From positions 868,001-932,000 of the forward strand of contig JASBNA010000008.1 of NCBI GenBank assembly GCA_038087015.1: 64,000 bases of DNA, written 5' to 3'. Position numbers and translations under genes: made by a program. The stretch comes from Cerrena zonata. Lineage: Eukaryota; Basidiomycota; Agaricomycetes; Polyporales; Cerrenaceae. How positions within the stretch are numbered: position 1 is the stretch's first letter; every line of letters begins with the position of its first letter. This document shows, in pieces, positions 35,067-47,527 of the stretch. Below the pieces are notes generated by a model. The model saw nothing but the letters and a program-made list of their open reading frames with translations, searched no databases and had not been told where the DNA came from.

Positions 35067-37000
35067 CTCAATACATAAGTGACATTTCAGCACTTTCTTG
35101 TTACTTGTAGGACTACCTACTCTATCACACTCTTTCCCGTTTCTACTTTCCCCTCTACTGATCAAGCATTAGATCAAAGGTGTGTGCATGCGAGACAAGT
35201 GTCAAAGAATCTGATAGATCTCATCCCCAACGATCAAGAGACATATGTTCGCCTTAGTGTCAGCACTAGTCGAGGGCTTCTGAGTTTATCATCTTACCCG
35301 GATGTTCCATGCTTGCAAACAATTGAATCGTGTAAGAAGTGAGGTGCATCTCCATTGTTTGTCACTTGCTAAACCATTCTCGTAGTCACATCGTCCGTTC
35401 GTACACGGAGTCCGTGAACTTACGGAAGCACCTCGAAACACTTCTTTTAGACATAGATGCAGCTCGTCTCCTCTGGTGCTACACACTATTACTATTTTCA
35501 TCACAAGCTTCTAGGATTCCATACCAAGGTGTCTCGATCCCGCTATCGCTCGACGCCCATGTTCGGGTTATCCGTTCGGTTCGGAAAACTCGAGGGGTGG
35601 TATATACCCGTAAGGATGGTGGACCATGTTGCTCGCGAGGTAAGATCCGTCCATGTTTCGTCTGTTGATAACCCATCGTAGCTGATTTTGCGTGATTATG
35701 AGTAGTATTGTCCCGAAGGAGGTCTGTGGACCATGCTCATGCGTTTGGGTTCCTCTGCGTCAGGTTCTGGCTCACGGACCAGCAGGTTTCTCGCTGATGT
35801 TCTGGAGCAAATTACAACCTGTGCTCGACTGCTCTCCGTTCGTGGAACCTTACTTTATTTTATCTTTTGCTTGGAAACCTTGCTCTGATGACGTCAGGAC
35901 TAATGAAAGTGATTGATCTCACCTGGTCCACCATGTAGGTACAAACCTTTTCTTCATAGTTCTAGACACATCCGAGTCTAGGTCATCAATTGCGCTCCAT
36001 TGTCTGGACAATACGAGCGGTATCAATTTATCAAAACGATGCCACAGCTTCGTTAGCGGCGGTACTTATCAAGGTCCGTAAACGATTCTTGGAGTAGTAT
36101 TCCGAGAGCTTCTTCAACTGACAATACCTGATAGAATTGGCTCGGACGAAGTGCTATGTGTACTGATATGTTCCAATGTTGTGGTCTAGCGGACCGGTCC
36201 AGTTGTGCATTCATTAGTACACGACGGGAGTTTCAATAATCTAGAGGATGTCGAGCGCAACTCGATACTAAAAGCTCAATGATTTACTACATTGCCGATA
36301 TGGATTGCTCACCAATCATAGAACCCACATACAGACCAATGGGTATGTGTCCCCTGAGATCAAAATCCAGGGATGGGATCCTTATGTTCCTTGATCAGGC
36401 AATCCCACTCGGAACAACACCAGTCCATCATAGAACTGGCGCTGTTGAACATTGTGTGCTCAACAAGGCCCCATAGACACCATTCAATGCACAAGATGAT
36501 AGGAGGGGCCTGGTACGGCGGAAATACCAAGGGCTCTCCGACACCTGATATTGGAGTGATATTTTAATGTCCGTGTTGCCGAGGGAATGAATAACTCCCG
36601 TGTCAACTTTTTGGTCTTTGTCGAGTCGGAGACTGGATTTGATAAGAGGAGATAGCTGGGTGCATTGTGGTATTTTTACAAATAGTGTCCTAAGATCGTG
36701 CGTAGCATCTGTTCGAAATTTGTTGATGACTGTTGAAGTTAGAAGGAGGGCGCCAAACATACCATTGATTACAACGGCAAGTTGCGGGCGCTCCGGCGAC
36801 AAGGGGTGGGTTACCTTCTAACTACCATAGTACTTACACATTTACCCTCCTCCTACAATTCGCCATGGGAAAGCTGAACATCGCTCACCACAAATCATAT
36901 CATCCCTATAGGAGGGATAATATCGAACGAGTTCGCCAAGATGAAGAGGAGGCTGCGAAGAAAGAGGCAGTCGAAGAGGGAAGGATGCTACTAGCGGTAT
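35067..37000 (+). repeat. Tandem duplication, unit 2 (contains live first exon)
   Basis: Second copy of the unit of about 1.9 kb; it supplies the upstream region and exon 1 of the intact Cir_N gene. Apart from that exon, no coding content is convincing: the paired frames in the two units differ by indels, as expected of non-coding DNA. Confidence 0.75.
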
Positions 37001-37895
37001 GTGCCAAGTTTCCATATTGGTGGTGTATACTCAGGCTCGATAGGACTCTGAAGCTAGAATAGATCTCTTGAGACAACGTGCTGGTCTAGTACAGGGCAAA
37101 TCACGGCGCAAACAAGACGAGTCGGAAGACACGGAGCCGCCTCAGGCAGGGCCCTCCACATTGACAACTGCTGCTGGACATATCAATCTCTTCGAGGATC
37201 TAGAACAAGTAAGTTTCCCGCATTTATCTATTTAGTATAATGGCTTACGCTGATTCCATGGTAGCAATCGTTACCCCTGGTCATTCGAACGTCTTCTAAA
37301 AGATCCTCGGAGCCTACTGACAAGGGTGTCCCATTAGCGCCCTCCGAGAAGGACCTGAAGCCGTGGTATTCTGATAAACAGCCCGAGCTGGATGATGATC
37401 GAAAGTATGTTTCAATTCCTGAGGTCGGCGCGCTCATCTGACAATTTGACTGAATGTATTGAAAATGTTAGACTACGAGATCTGGCCCGCAAATCTGTCC
37501 ATGATCCCTTGACCTCGATTAACTCTCAATTGGGTTCCCGGCCTTTAAATGCTGCAAATACATCTGTAAATGGCCGGCGATCTCGAGCACCGCCCTCACG
37601 TCTACGCAGGTCACCCAGTCCTCGTGCCCGAGCAAAAACCGATCCGCGCCCACCTGAAGTCACGGAGAGAATGTCTCGCGAGTCGACTGAGCGTCAGCGT
37701 GCGGTGGAGCTAATACGCAGAAAGAAACGAGAAATGGCTGGAAGCGAAACACCAAGTACAGTGCATGGTGGAATGGACGGTGGCTATCGCGATGTCTTCA
37801 ATCGTCGGGAAGTAGAAGATGCGCACAGGCACCGAGACAGGCGGTGGGATGGGAATGATGACCGCGGTACCCGTCGCAACTCAACTCGGTGGTAA
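36865..37895 (+). CDS. Cir_N-domain protein, LENG1-like (splicing-associated)
   Basis: Four exons. The ATG at 36865 gives MGKLNIAHHKSYHPYRRDNI and ERVRQDEEEAAKKEAVEEGR, the Cir_N N-terminal domain. After GTATGT...GATAG comes DSEARIDLLRQRAGLVQGKS and LTTAAGHINLFEDLEQ. Then PLVIRTSSKRSSEPTDKGVP and LAPSEKDLKPWYSDKQ, followed by RKLRDLARKSVHDPLTSINS and a basic Arg/Ser/Pro-rich tail (SRAPPSRLRRSPSPRARAKT), with RQRAVELIRRKKREMAGSET and a charged end. The stop is at 37893-37895. The order Cir_N, LLRxRA, LAPSxKDxxPWY, KxxxDPL matches leukocyte receptor cluster member 1 homologs, nuclear proteins related to Cwc25-type splicing factors. All junctions are in phase. The gene's upstream half is duplicated just before it. 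Confidence 0.88.
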
Positions 37896-40800
37896 GGAGA
37901 TAAATACTCACTGAATTGGACCCCACTTTGACATTGACAACTTGTAGACTCTTCGATATACCCTTTGCTCGGCTTCACACACGATGTGTGGATGTGTACA
38001 GTGCGTCTTTGTAAACACAATGTACTATATGGTTAGTGCGTTCGTGACCTTCTCTGTCGTTCTATCCGTTCCCCATATCTTCCGTCAGCTGGGTATCATT
38101 TCCTTTTACCCATCGGTACCTTTCAGAAGATGCTAACTCGAATGGTATTGACTCCTTTCTATGGCTCAAGTCAGCCCCGAGGAGGCGCGATGGCGTTGTG
38201 GCATTTCATTCGCTGGTGTGGCTCAGCTACGAAGGTGGTGTACATCTTGCGCAAAGCGGGTTGACGTCACCCATTCTCTCATGCAGCCATGTGTCCAGGC
38301 TCACCCATGACAATGTTCACACCGTTCTCCGAGTAAAGGTACCTGAGTAATTTTGCTTTATTGCCCCCTTGAGCTCAACAATCTTCGTCCGTATCTCACG
38401 TTCAATTTGTTTTCGCCGCGGAGATCCTTGTGGCATGAACGAGGGAATCAAATCATGGTGAATTCGTTGGACTTTCTGTGAGCGGTTGAGCTTGTTTGAC
38501 TGTTGGCTTGGGTGTTGAGTATCAACTGACCATACTAAACTAGCTTGTATCATTTCATCCGTTGAAGCAGTACCACGATCCCGACTTCCTGTCAACGCAT
38601 TACCTAGTTTGCTCGAGCTCGGTATAGTCCAGGATGATCAAACTGAAAGATATTTTTAGGGTCACCCGTTCTTTAGGATATTTCTTCGCCTCCAACGGCC
38701 GTTTCCGTAGTGGAGTGGCTTCTGTCCCTTTGGGCCCTGCATCTTGAAGCCATTCATCTCATGTATAACGCCGATGAACGGAATATGCTGACGTAGGACA
38801 TACATTCTTCTCTTCTGTTATTTGCAAGACAACGTACAAATGTTCGCGGCAGAAGCTCGATATGATGTCGGCGGCCCTTAACAAGGGGGTGGCATACATC
38901 CACGCTCGGATCACCGTGTTACAGTCCTGCAAGACACCCCTATCCCAGCCTATCCCATGTATGAACCTGTGGATCAAATATATCGATCCAGGGCGAGCGT
39001 GCACATGGGGATCCATAATGCTCCCGTCCTACACCATCTTTTCGCTTGAGCTTATTCGACTGGTCACTTGGTTTATACTGGATCGGTTGGAGCAGTCGCT
39101 CAGGCTCCATACTTCGGAAAACTATATAAACCGCCAGACTACTGGTGAAAGATGGTGAGCAACATTCCCCGCTGCTCCACTCGGTGTATGGAATGTATCG
39201 CTGATGACGGTTTCTATTCATTCACTCGTAGGGTTTTCTCTCGATGCTGACCTTGGGCGACACAACTCGCGTATGCACTGTCGTCTCGCACTATTGTGCT
39301 TGAAGGTGGCTCGTGAGTCGTGGCGGCCGCAAGGATCAGTGTCGACGGATGCTTTGCGGTGGTGAGTGGGCCTTCCATTCTCGATTCACGTTCTAATCAC
39401 TTTTTTGATTTTCGCTTCTGTTACTGTATCTTTCACAATTTGAGTTGTTTCACTGTCGTGTGAGGTCATTCGACGAGCTGCCTTCTAGCGCGAGGCATGC
39501 TAAACGGCATTGACTTCTATTACACTGACCATTTACGAAATGATGCGATTCAGGAATGAGATTCACCTCGTAAATTTAGGGTTTGTGGATAGTTTCGCAG
39601 TGTCGGTTGATCTCTTTTACTCACATACAACGCTAAAACGTCTTCGATCAATATAAATCGCAATAAGCTTTTTCACTCTGCATGGTTTCGCGGAGGTTGG
39701 ATTGCGAGGAAATGAAAGAGCGAAGAGGTGCGTGTGCTATTTTCCTTGGCCTCGATGTATCATTGACATAATGCATTGGTGTGGAATTCGCGACAAATGC
39801 TCAAGCAAAAGCTATATCACATTGGTGTTATCGCCTAACTGCCTTGTCTCCGCGCCATATCATACGAAGTTGAGTATAATCCCTTTTGGATTATTTGCCA
39901 CGAACTTCGTCCGACTCCATCGGAGAATAGCCGGAGGACATGCTTCTACAACCAGGTGGTAAAGGTGTGTCATCTCAGAGCCGTCGACGAAAGGTGTTAG
40001 ATAACTGGGCGCTCAGTGCACTCAGTATTCAATTATAGTTCACCAAGTGCAAAGTACAGATACCTGCGTCGATAATGGGCTTAAGGCAACTCGAGGATTT
40101 GATTTAGGTCCCGAGTATCGTCCTAATAATACCAACCGCCCATGCATGCCTTTATTTATGGATAAGACTAGGTGCCGGCTCCAGCGGCGGAGGTGATTCA
40201 CCTGAATCAGCCTAAGTGTCAAGATGACCGGAGGCCCCGAAGCTGCGATGGAGCCCTGAGGCCTAAGGGCTAAGACACGGTGTTTGATCTTGTCTGATGC
40301 GCTCCTCGAAGTGATCGCATGTCTGAACTGAACACTGCCAATGTTTCTCTTTCATGGAAATAACGTCAGGATCGACATAACAGTTTCTATGCTGCAATAC
40401 GTATCTGTCCTAAACCGTCAGGGCACGAGTGGGTAAGGCAACCGACGTTTGACAGATCACTGAAATGTACTTTACAGATTTCGACTACCCCTGCTGTTAT
40501 CAAAAACGCTGAATCAAAGCAAGGCATTTAGCACCGCCTCACCGCTCAAATGTCGCCCTCGAGATTTCCGTTTTTAGGTAGGCGCTTAAATGTTCTTTCC
40601 CAAAAGAGTAGTTACATCATTCTTGTTGGACTGACACTAGGTGATGTCCCTGTTGCTTCAAGGCCGTCTGGTTTGCACAATTTACGCAAACGTGCATTGA
40701 GCATGTTATTAAAGTTTCGGTCGAACGTCCCTATCTTCCGTCAATTACCGTTGGGTATCAGCGGTTAGTGGGCGGTCTTCGCCAACCGTACTTTGCTCCC

Positions 40801-41124
40801 AGCCGCTATCTCGTTTTCAACGCCGCTCCCGCTACTTGGGTTGGTGCCCGAAACGCTTGTAGCATCCTATATCGGACATGGTTGATCTCTTGTTGCGTTA
40901 GATCGACAGCTGTGCACGGCGGTTTTGGCGATTGCTGTGGCTTAAAGGCGGCTGGCGTGGCATGTCAGCCATATTGCCTTATGGTACTCGGCAGCTGTTA
41001 GCCCATATAACATAAACGTGAGGCTGACATTGCCCTTCAAGCCATCCTCTCCAGTCGGGCTCTCTGGAGAGCTTCACCTCTTCTTCCTCTTCCCTCCACC
41101 ATCCCCCTCTTCCTCGGTCCCGAT
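37896..41124. other. Long intergenic region, no gene seen
   Basis: About 3.2 kb. A minus-strand frame at 38317-38595 has a charged helical stretch (SPRRKQIEREIRTKIVELKG), and a plus frame at 40768-41001 is cysteine-rich, but neither has flanking exons or a convincing start. The right end, pyrimidine-rich near 41060-41115, is the GH71 promoter. Confidence 0.4.
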
Positions 41125-42894
41125 ATGACTCTCGCCATGCCTTTTGCTTTCTTGTGTCAACTCCTCTTGCTTGCTGCTGTTCATGTTACTTCATCTAATG
41201 CACAAGAACATCTCGTATTCGCTCATCATGTCGTCGGCTTCACCTTCAACTACACACAACAAGACTGGGCAAATGGTATGTGTTTCGCAGTCAATGTCAG
41301 CCGACAACATTTACTCATTGATGCCCCTTCACCATAGATATTCAACTCGCCATGTCCAAGGGCATCGATGGCTTCGCCCTCAACGCTGGGCATGAAGATT
41401 GGCAACCAACCCAAGTCTCCAACGCCTACCAGGCCGCTCTCAACTTCACCGACTTCAAGCTCTTCTTGTCGTTCGACATGTCGTCCTTCCCTTGTTCCAA
41501 TGTTAGCGATGGTGATCCATTGCGACAGATGATCAACGGCTATGCCAAGCATCCCAACCAGGTTCAGGTCGATAACAAGATGTTGATTTCTACCTTTATC
41601 GGTGATAACTGTACTTTCGGGGCTGAAACGGTCGACCAAGGCTGGCTCAACACTGTTAAGAACAACGTATCAGCGACTTATTTCCTTCCAAACTTTAATG
41701 CCCCTCCGGAAACCATGGGTACCTTTACTTCGATTGATGGAATCTTCAACGTAAGTATCAACTCCTTTCTCCCGACAAGCTCGGATTGATGAACAGCAAT
41801 ATGTCAGTGGAATGCGGCATGGCCTGAAAGTGCATCACCCGCGCAAAGTGATATTACTCTTTTCTCAGCTACCAACACGAATGTCACCTTCGATCCTGAC
41901 CAACGTTATATCGACCGACTTGGTGAGCGGCGATACATGGCAGGCGTCTCGCCCTGGTTCTTTACCGTATGTTCATTTCATCATTTCGGCGTCCCGATAC
42001 GAGGCGGTCTCTCACCTATGTTTTTTTCCCTCCATTGTTAGCATTACGGTGCACCCCTCAACAAGAACTGGATTTACCGCGCAGATGATTGGTTATTCAT
42101 TCAACGGTGGCAACTGCTCGTAGAGAACCGTGACAAGGTTGCATTCGCTCAGATCATCTCTTGGAATGATTACTCGGAATCACACTATGTCGGTCCTTTC
42201 GAAGGTACTCCTCCGGATGGTACCAACTGGGTTTCGGGCTTTGATCACACTCGTGAGTTCCATCTTGCAGCACGCGCGCTCATCGCAGTCATGACTAACA
42301 TTTTAACCCTTAGCCTGGCTCGATCTCCAGGAATACTACATCACTGCGTTCAAGACCGGAAGCTACCCCGATGTTACAGATGACCGTATCTACCTCTGGG
42401 GACGTCTTTATCCTGCGAACATGACCATCAGTAATGATCCCATTGGCATTCCCGATAACTGGCAATGGGTAAGCATCACATCTTATCATTGAAAGATGTC
42501 ACTCACCGTCACGGTCTATGATGTACAGGCATCCGACGTGGCGTGGGGTGTCGCTCTTCTCGGGCAACCCGGTACACTTCACCTGACGTGTGCAGACAGT
42601 ACCACAGACATTCCCGTCAACGCTGGTCAGAACCTCATTCAGATGCCATTGAACCAATCATGTGGTATCACCGCCGAACTCACTCGTGGAAAGAAGAAAG
42701 TCAAGGTTTTGGATTACACCCCGCTTGGATTCAACTTCACAACCAACACTCCAAATCAATACAACTTCAATGCTTTCGTTGCTGCTTCGCCTGCAGGTGC
42801 CGGTGTCAAATCTAGTGCTATGCTTACAAGAGTTGCTTCGTCGTGGCAATTCCTTTTCACTTTGTCTGTTGTGCTCTCTGTGTTCCTATCATGA
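41125..42894 (+). CDS. GH71 alpha-1,3-glucanase (mutanase), GPI-anchored
   Basis: The ATG at 41125 (another in-frame Met at 41137) opens a signal peptide, MPFAFLCQLLLLAAVHVTSS. The catalytic domain begins EHLVFAHHVVGFTFNYTQQD. An intron follows, then DIQLAMSKGIDGFALNAGHE and FKLFLSFDMSSFPCSNVSDG. Next come STFIGDNCTFGAETVDQGWL, FNWNAWPESASPAQSDITLF, RRYMAGVSPWFFTHYGAPLN, KNWIYRADDWLFIQRWQLLV and AQIISWNDYSESHYVGPFEG. WNDYxESHY is the GH71 hallmark. A C-terminal beta-type domain follows, with a final hydrophobic stretch, SSWQFLFTLSVVLSVFLS, after a small-residue region, as in GPI-signal proteins. Stop at 42892-42894. Role: hydrolysis of alpha-1,3-glucan at the cell surface, in wall remodelling, autolysis or mycoparasitism. 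About seven exons, all in phase. Several N-glycosylation sequons. Confidence 0.94.
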
Positions 42895-45297
42895 TCCTTC
42901 CTCCCTTCTCTTCCCGTATTATTACCACCATAGAAACCTATTCCTTGGATAACATCATGGACCTTTTCCACAGTTCTCTTATAACTTGAAGTACTTTACC
43001 ACATTCCTATACACCCTGTCCCTTGTAAACATTCCACGGCTTGATGATTCTATTCGTTACATTCTCTTTGGTATCATTATTGCTTTCGAATCATTCTATT
43101 CTTAAACCTTTTGCTATTTATACTTCAAAAGCTGAGTGATAACCGCATTACGCCACTGAGGCAAAGCAATTTGACTCGGGGGCGTTTGGGTTGTGTTTAA
43201 GTTAAAAATACTGCCCTGCCGGACTTAGTTCGATGGGGAATAGCACGGTAGTGATGGCGAATCAAGCAGTAGGTGTTTTAATAGTGAGACATCAGGCTAT
43301 ACGTGCGGCGGACATACATAGCTACGGTGTTTCATAGTATGACATATAACTCTATCCGAGTCATTCTTAAATATGGACTCCGACTAAACTACCTTGGGTG
43401 TAGGCCATAAGCGCTATAAAGGAATCAAACTCAGTATAATTCAATATGCTTTGTATTCCAGTGTGCTGGCAAGGTTGTCATTCCAAGTCAAGCTGTAAGT
43501 ACTTGCTATGACTTTCAAGTTGAGAGGCTCGGGCTTGATCATAAATATTCGGCGCTTGCCAAAGGGATTGCCAAAATTGGATTCCTAACCTAACTGAGTT
43601 CTGGCAAGTTCCGAGACGTTCCGAGTCTTAAAGAAACCTTGAAGTCTGGCTAAGACATAGAACTCACTCATCTCAAACTACATCCGATGTACGCAAGAAA
43701 ATAAAGTGTACATAAATATCTGTAGGCCCTCAAGTTTCATGCATTTTCGCTCAATGCTCCACTAGCAATATTATCTTCTTACGCTTATGCAGATAAAGAT
43801 TCCCGCCGTCAGAAAAGGCAGAAAATTGGAAGTGCAAGTCCTATGTACCGCCTCACCACACCAAACAACCACCTCGGAGCGAAAGCCTGAACTCTATATA
43901 CTACTCTATTACAAGGTGACGCGAGAGACTAAAGAGGTTGTACAATACCCATCCCACTTTCTACCCAGATCTGAAGCTCTTTTCCCAATGCTGAACAGTG
44001 CCCGTCGCACCTCCTTGCGGTATACAAAAGCCTCGTTATGATCACAACCGACATGTGTTTGTGACAAGATAAGTGTACGCTGGATCAGCGGACCGCAGAC
44101 CTGCTGCCCTGAGGCCAGACCTAAATGCAGCCCGATCGACTTCGGAAACATCCTGTGGATGTCATAATTATGATAATGACTTCCTACAAACTTAGACCAT
44201 GGCTATGATGCTAGAGGACACGACAAACCCTTCCACATTTATGGAAGAAAGTAGTCCTTTATTCATAGCATTGGATGCTGTCGTGCCCTTCATCTAAGAT
44301 CGATTCAAGGGTTATCAATGCTTCAACAATCACGCGAGCAAAGAATTTCCCAGCAATGTCCTCCTAATAGTTTCAGATATCAGGTATCAGGTAAGTCTCA
44401 TCTTGGGCCGTTCAACTTATCATTTCCCGTGTAACAGCTTGCAGTGACTGTATCAGGACGATCATCAGCCTATCATGAGCATTGACGTCGGCCGTCGTTT
44501 CCAGTCCTCCGAAAGCTTTTTATAATCCTGGAATATCCAAACACTGCCGTTGAATCAAAGCTCTGGGCATGTGGGCTCGCTATATGTGCGAAATCGCAAT
44601 GAGTCAACTCCGGATTGCTGATACAAAAACGGGAGTATATGGAAATTCGACTACGGCCCTCACTGCCGCAAACTGCCGTTCGGAAGACTCGTGTTCTGGA
44701 ACTTCCTTATTGACAAAGAGTGCGCTCAAGATTGGGTATTTTTAGCGCGATTGGTGCCCAAGAACCATCTTCATAGTGACATTTATGTCGAAGACATATA
44801 TGTTGATATCAATGCATTATCGCGTCGACACTCCCGGTCGGTAGGTTGCGTCGATGTATAGATCCATAACAACGCCGCTTATGAGTCCATAGTAGACGCG
44901 AAAAGGTCAACGGGGTGATAATAACTTGTATCATCGGGTGGTGATTTAGGTATGCACTGAGATAACAAAGAGTCTATTGAACTACTATATCCGCTTAAGA
45001 GGTGTCAATAGCGTTGAGTCAAATAATAACGATTCGGTTATAATCCGAAACCTAATAAACCAACACTCTCGGCCGACCTGGAGCTGGCCAATCAGAGTCG
45101 CGGAATCTGCAGTCGGCAGAGTCGGCAAAATACAGAACCATTCGTTCCAAACTGCTGACGATATGGAGAGACCAATGCGGCTTCATGTGGGTGAGAGATA
45201 TATACACTCTCCATGGCACTCGGAGTCAATCCCAGGAGGGTATCTTTCCGCTCTGTAAACTTGCCCTGTACCTTCACCTGCATTCCTCACAGGTATC
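42895..45297. other. Long intergenic region, no gene seen
   Basis: About 2.4 kb. The left part is T-rich 3' flank of the GH71 gene; the rest has short frames only (for example 43787-44041 plus) with no motif. The right end is the MFS promoter. Confidence 0.5.
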
Positions 45298-47527
45298 ATG
45301 ACTGGCTTGACTGCAAAGCAAGTTCCTGGTCTCCTTTCAGAGGACCCTGATGCTTCTAGAACACCCACATTGCATGGGAATGACCCAGTAGACATCCCAT
45401 TGCAAGAGAAGAGCGAACAGAAATCTAATCCTGAGGCACCCCCAGACGATGACCTCCAGGCTTCTGACCCTTTGGACACGCAGTCAAAAGATATCCTGAT
45501 AGTTGACTGGGATGGACCAGACGATCCTCAGAACCCAAAGAAGTACGTGTGTCGTGTTTGATCATCAAAAACGACCTCATATTGATAGATTTTAACTTTT
45601 AGTTGGTCTTTCAAGAAAAAATGGGCTGCTACGGCCATCGTTTCCGCATTCACATTCATTTCCCCAGTCTCTTCCTCGATGATAGCTCCTGCTACACCAC
45701 AATTAGCACGAGACTTTGGTATCACGAGTCCCACTGTCATGGCTCTCACAACGTCGGTATTCGTTCTTGGCTACGGTGAGCATGTGTGTACGTACATCTT
45801 AATGCAAACATTGTTGATAGGAATAGCCTTTGGACCTCTTTTTCTCGGACCGTTAAGTGAGATATACGGACGGTCTCGTGTACTGCAGCTCTCCAACTTG
45901 TGGTACTTAGGTACGCTTCTTAAGTGACTTGTTCATACTCGTGATCTGACATTATTCTTGTAGTATGGAATTTGGGTTGTGGTTTCGCTCAAAACAAGGG
46001 ACAACTTGTTGCATTCCGTTTCCTCGCAGGATTAGGAGGAAGTGCTCCACTTTCTGTAAGCAGCGAATCTCTGATTTGAATCACTACTGTTTTGTTTGAC
46101 CGTACATTGCGACTAGATCGGTGGTGGCCTCTTAGGTGATTGTTGGAAAACGGAAGAGCGAGGAAAAGCCATCGCTGTATACTCGCTAGCCCCACTGCTC
46201 GGACCCGTAGTGGGTCCTTTGGCTGGCGCGTGGATTGCCGAAAGATCTACATGGCGCTGGGTGGTGCGTATGCACGTCTCGTGAAAGAATCTTACTCAAA
46301 TTTCTATGTTTAGTTCTGGTCAACGACAATTGTTGATGCCTTCATTCAATGTTTAGGCGTCATCTTCCTGAAGGAAAGTGAGTGATTATCCATTTAAAAT
46401 TTATTTTATATGTATTTATTTCTATTAAGCATTCGCACCCATCCTTCTTGAGCGCAAGGCCGTTAGAATGCGAAAGAGTATGGATGCCGAGAAAGGCTCA
46501 AGACAGATACGAACAGTTTTTTACAACGATGATAGACAGTACGTCCTACCTCGCCTTCTATAGCTTCTATAGCTATATGCTCACTACTTACCCGGCAGTT
46601 GGAAGAAAATCTTTGCAAAAGCTCTTACTCGGCCATTTGCTCTCTTCATTCGCGAACCCATCATTCAACTCCTTGGTGTCTACATGGCCTTCATTTACGG
46701 CCTTCTATACCGTACGCAGTGTTGCATATTTGCATGATCCGTCCCCGCAACTCACGTTGAAAATTTAGTTTTCCTCACCACAATACCCTCAATCTTCCAA
46801 GGCATATATCATGAGCGGGTTGGGATTGCCGGTATTCACTACCTTGCCCTCGGAGTCGGGTTGACGGGTGCTTCCCAAATAAACGCCCGGTTTATGGATC
46901 GCATCTACATCCATTTCAAAGAGAAGAATGGAGGAATTGGCAGACCCGAGTTCCGTCTTCGTAAGTCCAAGGCACACATTGAACGCTCATTCCTTGACCA
47001 CCAACACAATCTAAATAGCTTCCATGTTCCCCGGTGTTCTCGCCTTGCCCATCGGACTATTCATCGCAGGCTGGACTGCTCGAGCTGATGTACCCTGGAT
47101 TGCACCAGACATTGTAAGTCGAGTTTCACACTGACACGATCATAACTTATTGGTATGAACTTCTGGTTCAAATTTAGGGGATCGCTCTTGTAGGCGCCTG
47201 GTGTTATTCTTAACTTTCAGTCGATACAAACATACGTCATCGATACTTTTACCCTCCACGCCGCTTCCGCTCTAGCGGCGGTGGCTTTCCTTCGCTCGAT
47301 ATGCGGCTTTGGATTCCCTCTGTTTGCACCAGTGATGTACAATGCACTCGGATATGGCAAAGGCAATACTATCCTGGCTTGCATTGCAATTGCCGTCGGA
47401 TGCCCTGCGTAAGTTGTTCTTCTCTCTTTATGTTAGAGCTAGTCTGATTATAACTTCTACCAGGCCGTTCATCTTTTGGAAGTACGGCGAACGGATACGA
47501 AAGTCCAGCCGATATGCTCGCGCATAA
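45298..47527 (+). CDS. MFS transporter (polyamine/DHA1-type), one-base frameshift
   Basis: The ATG at 45298 starts a hydrophilic N-terminus of about 95 residues ending WDGPDDPQNPKNWSF, typical of this clade. The helices are rebuilt across about ten exons: TAIVSAFTFISPVSSSMIAP, FGITSPTVMALTTSVFVLGY, GPLFLGPLSEIYGRSRVLQL (the GPLSE.YGR motif), FRFLAGLGGSAPLSIGGGLL, AVYSLAPLLGPVVGPLAGAW, FWSTTIVDAFIQCLGVIFLK, then the loop FAPILLERKAVRMRKSMDAE. The second half has REPIIQLLGVYMAFIYGLLY, GVGLTGASQINARFMDRIYI, GVLALPIGLFIAGWTARADV, GVILNFQSIQTYVIDTFTLH and FGFPLFAPVMYNALGYGKGN. It ends FIFWKYGERIRKSSRYARA at 47527. At about 47193-47201 the frame slips by one base between GIALVGA and GVILNFQ; using a later AG at 47193 as acceptor would keep a frame but drop six residues of the helix. 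Plasma-membrane or vacuolar proton-coupled export is expected. Confidence 0.9.

Noticed and set aside
33091..35342. Paired open frames in the two tandem units (33091-33534 and 35079-35342)
   Set aside because: They share a few residues (ARQVS), but indels between units break frame, so similarity is at DNA level rather than a conserved protein.
38317..38595. Charged helical minus-strand frame (RKQIEREIRTKIVELKG)
   Set aside because: Looks coding for about 30 residues only; no adjoining exon or start could be found on either side.
40768..41001. Cysteine-rich plus-strand frame
   Set aside because: Has neither a signal peptide nor in-phase neighbours; it lies in the promoter side of the GH71 gene.
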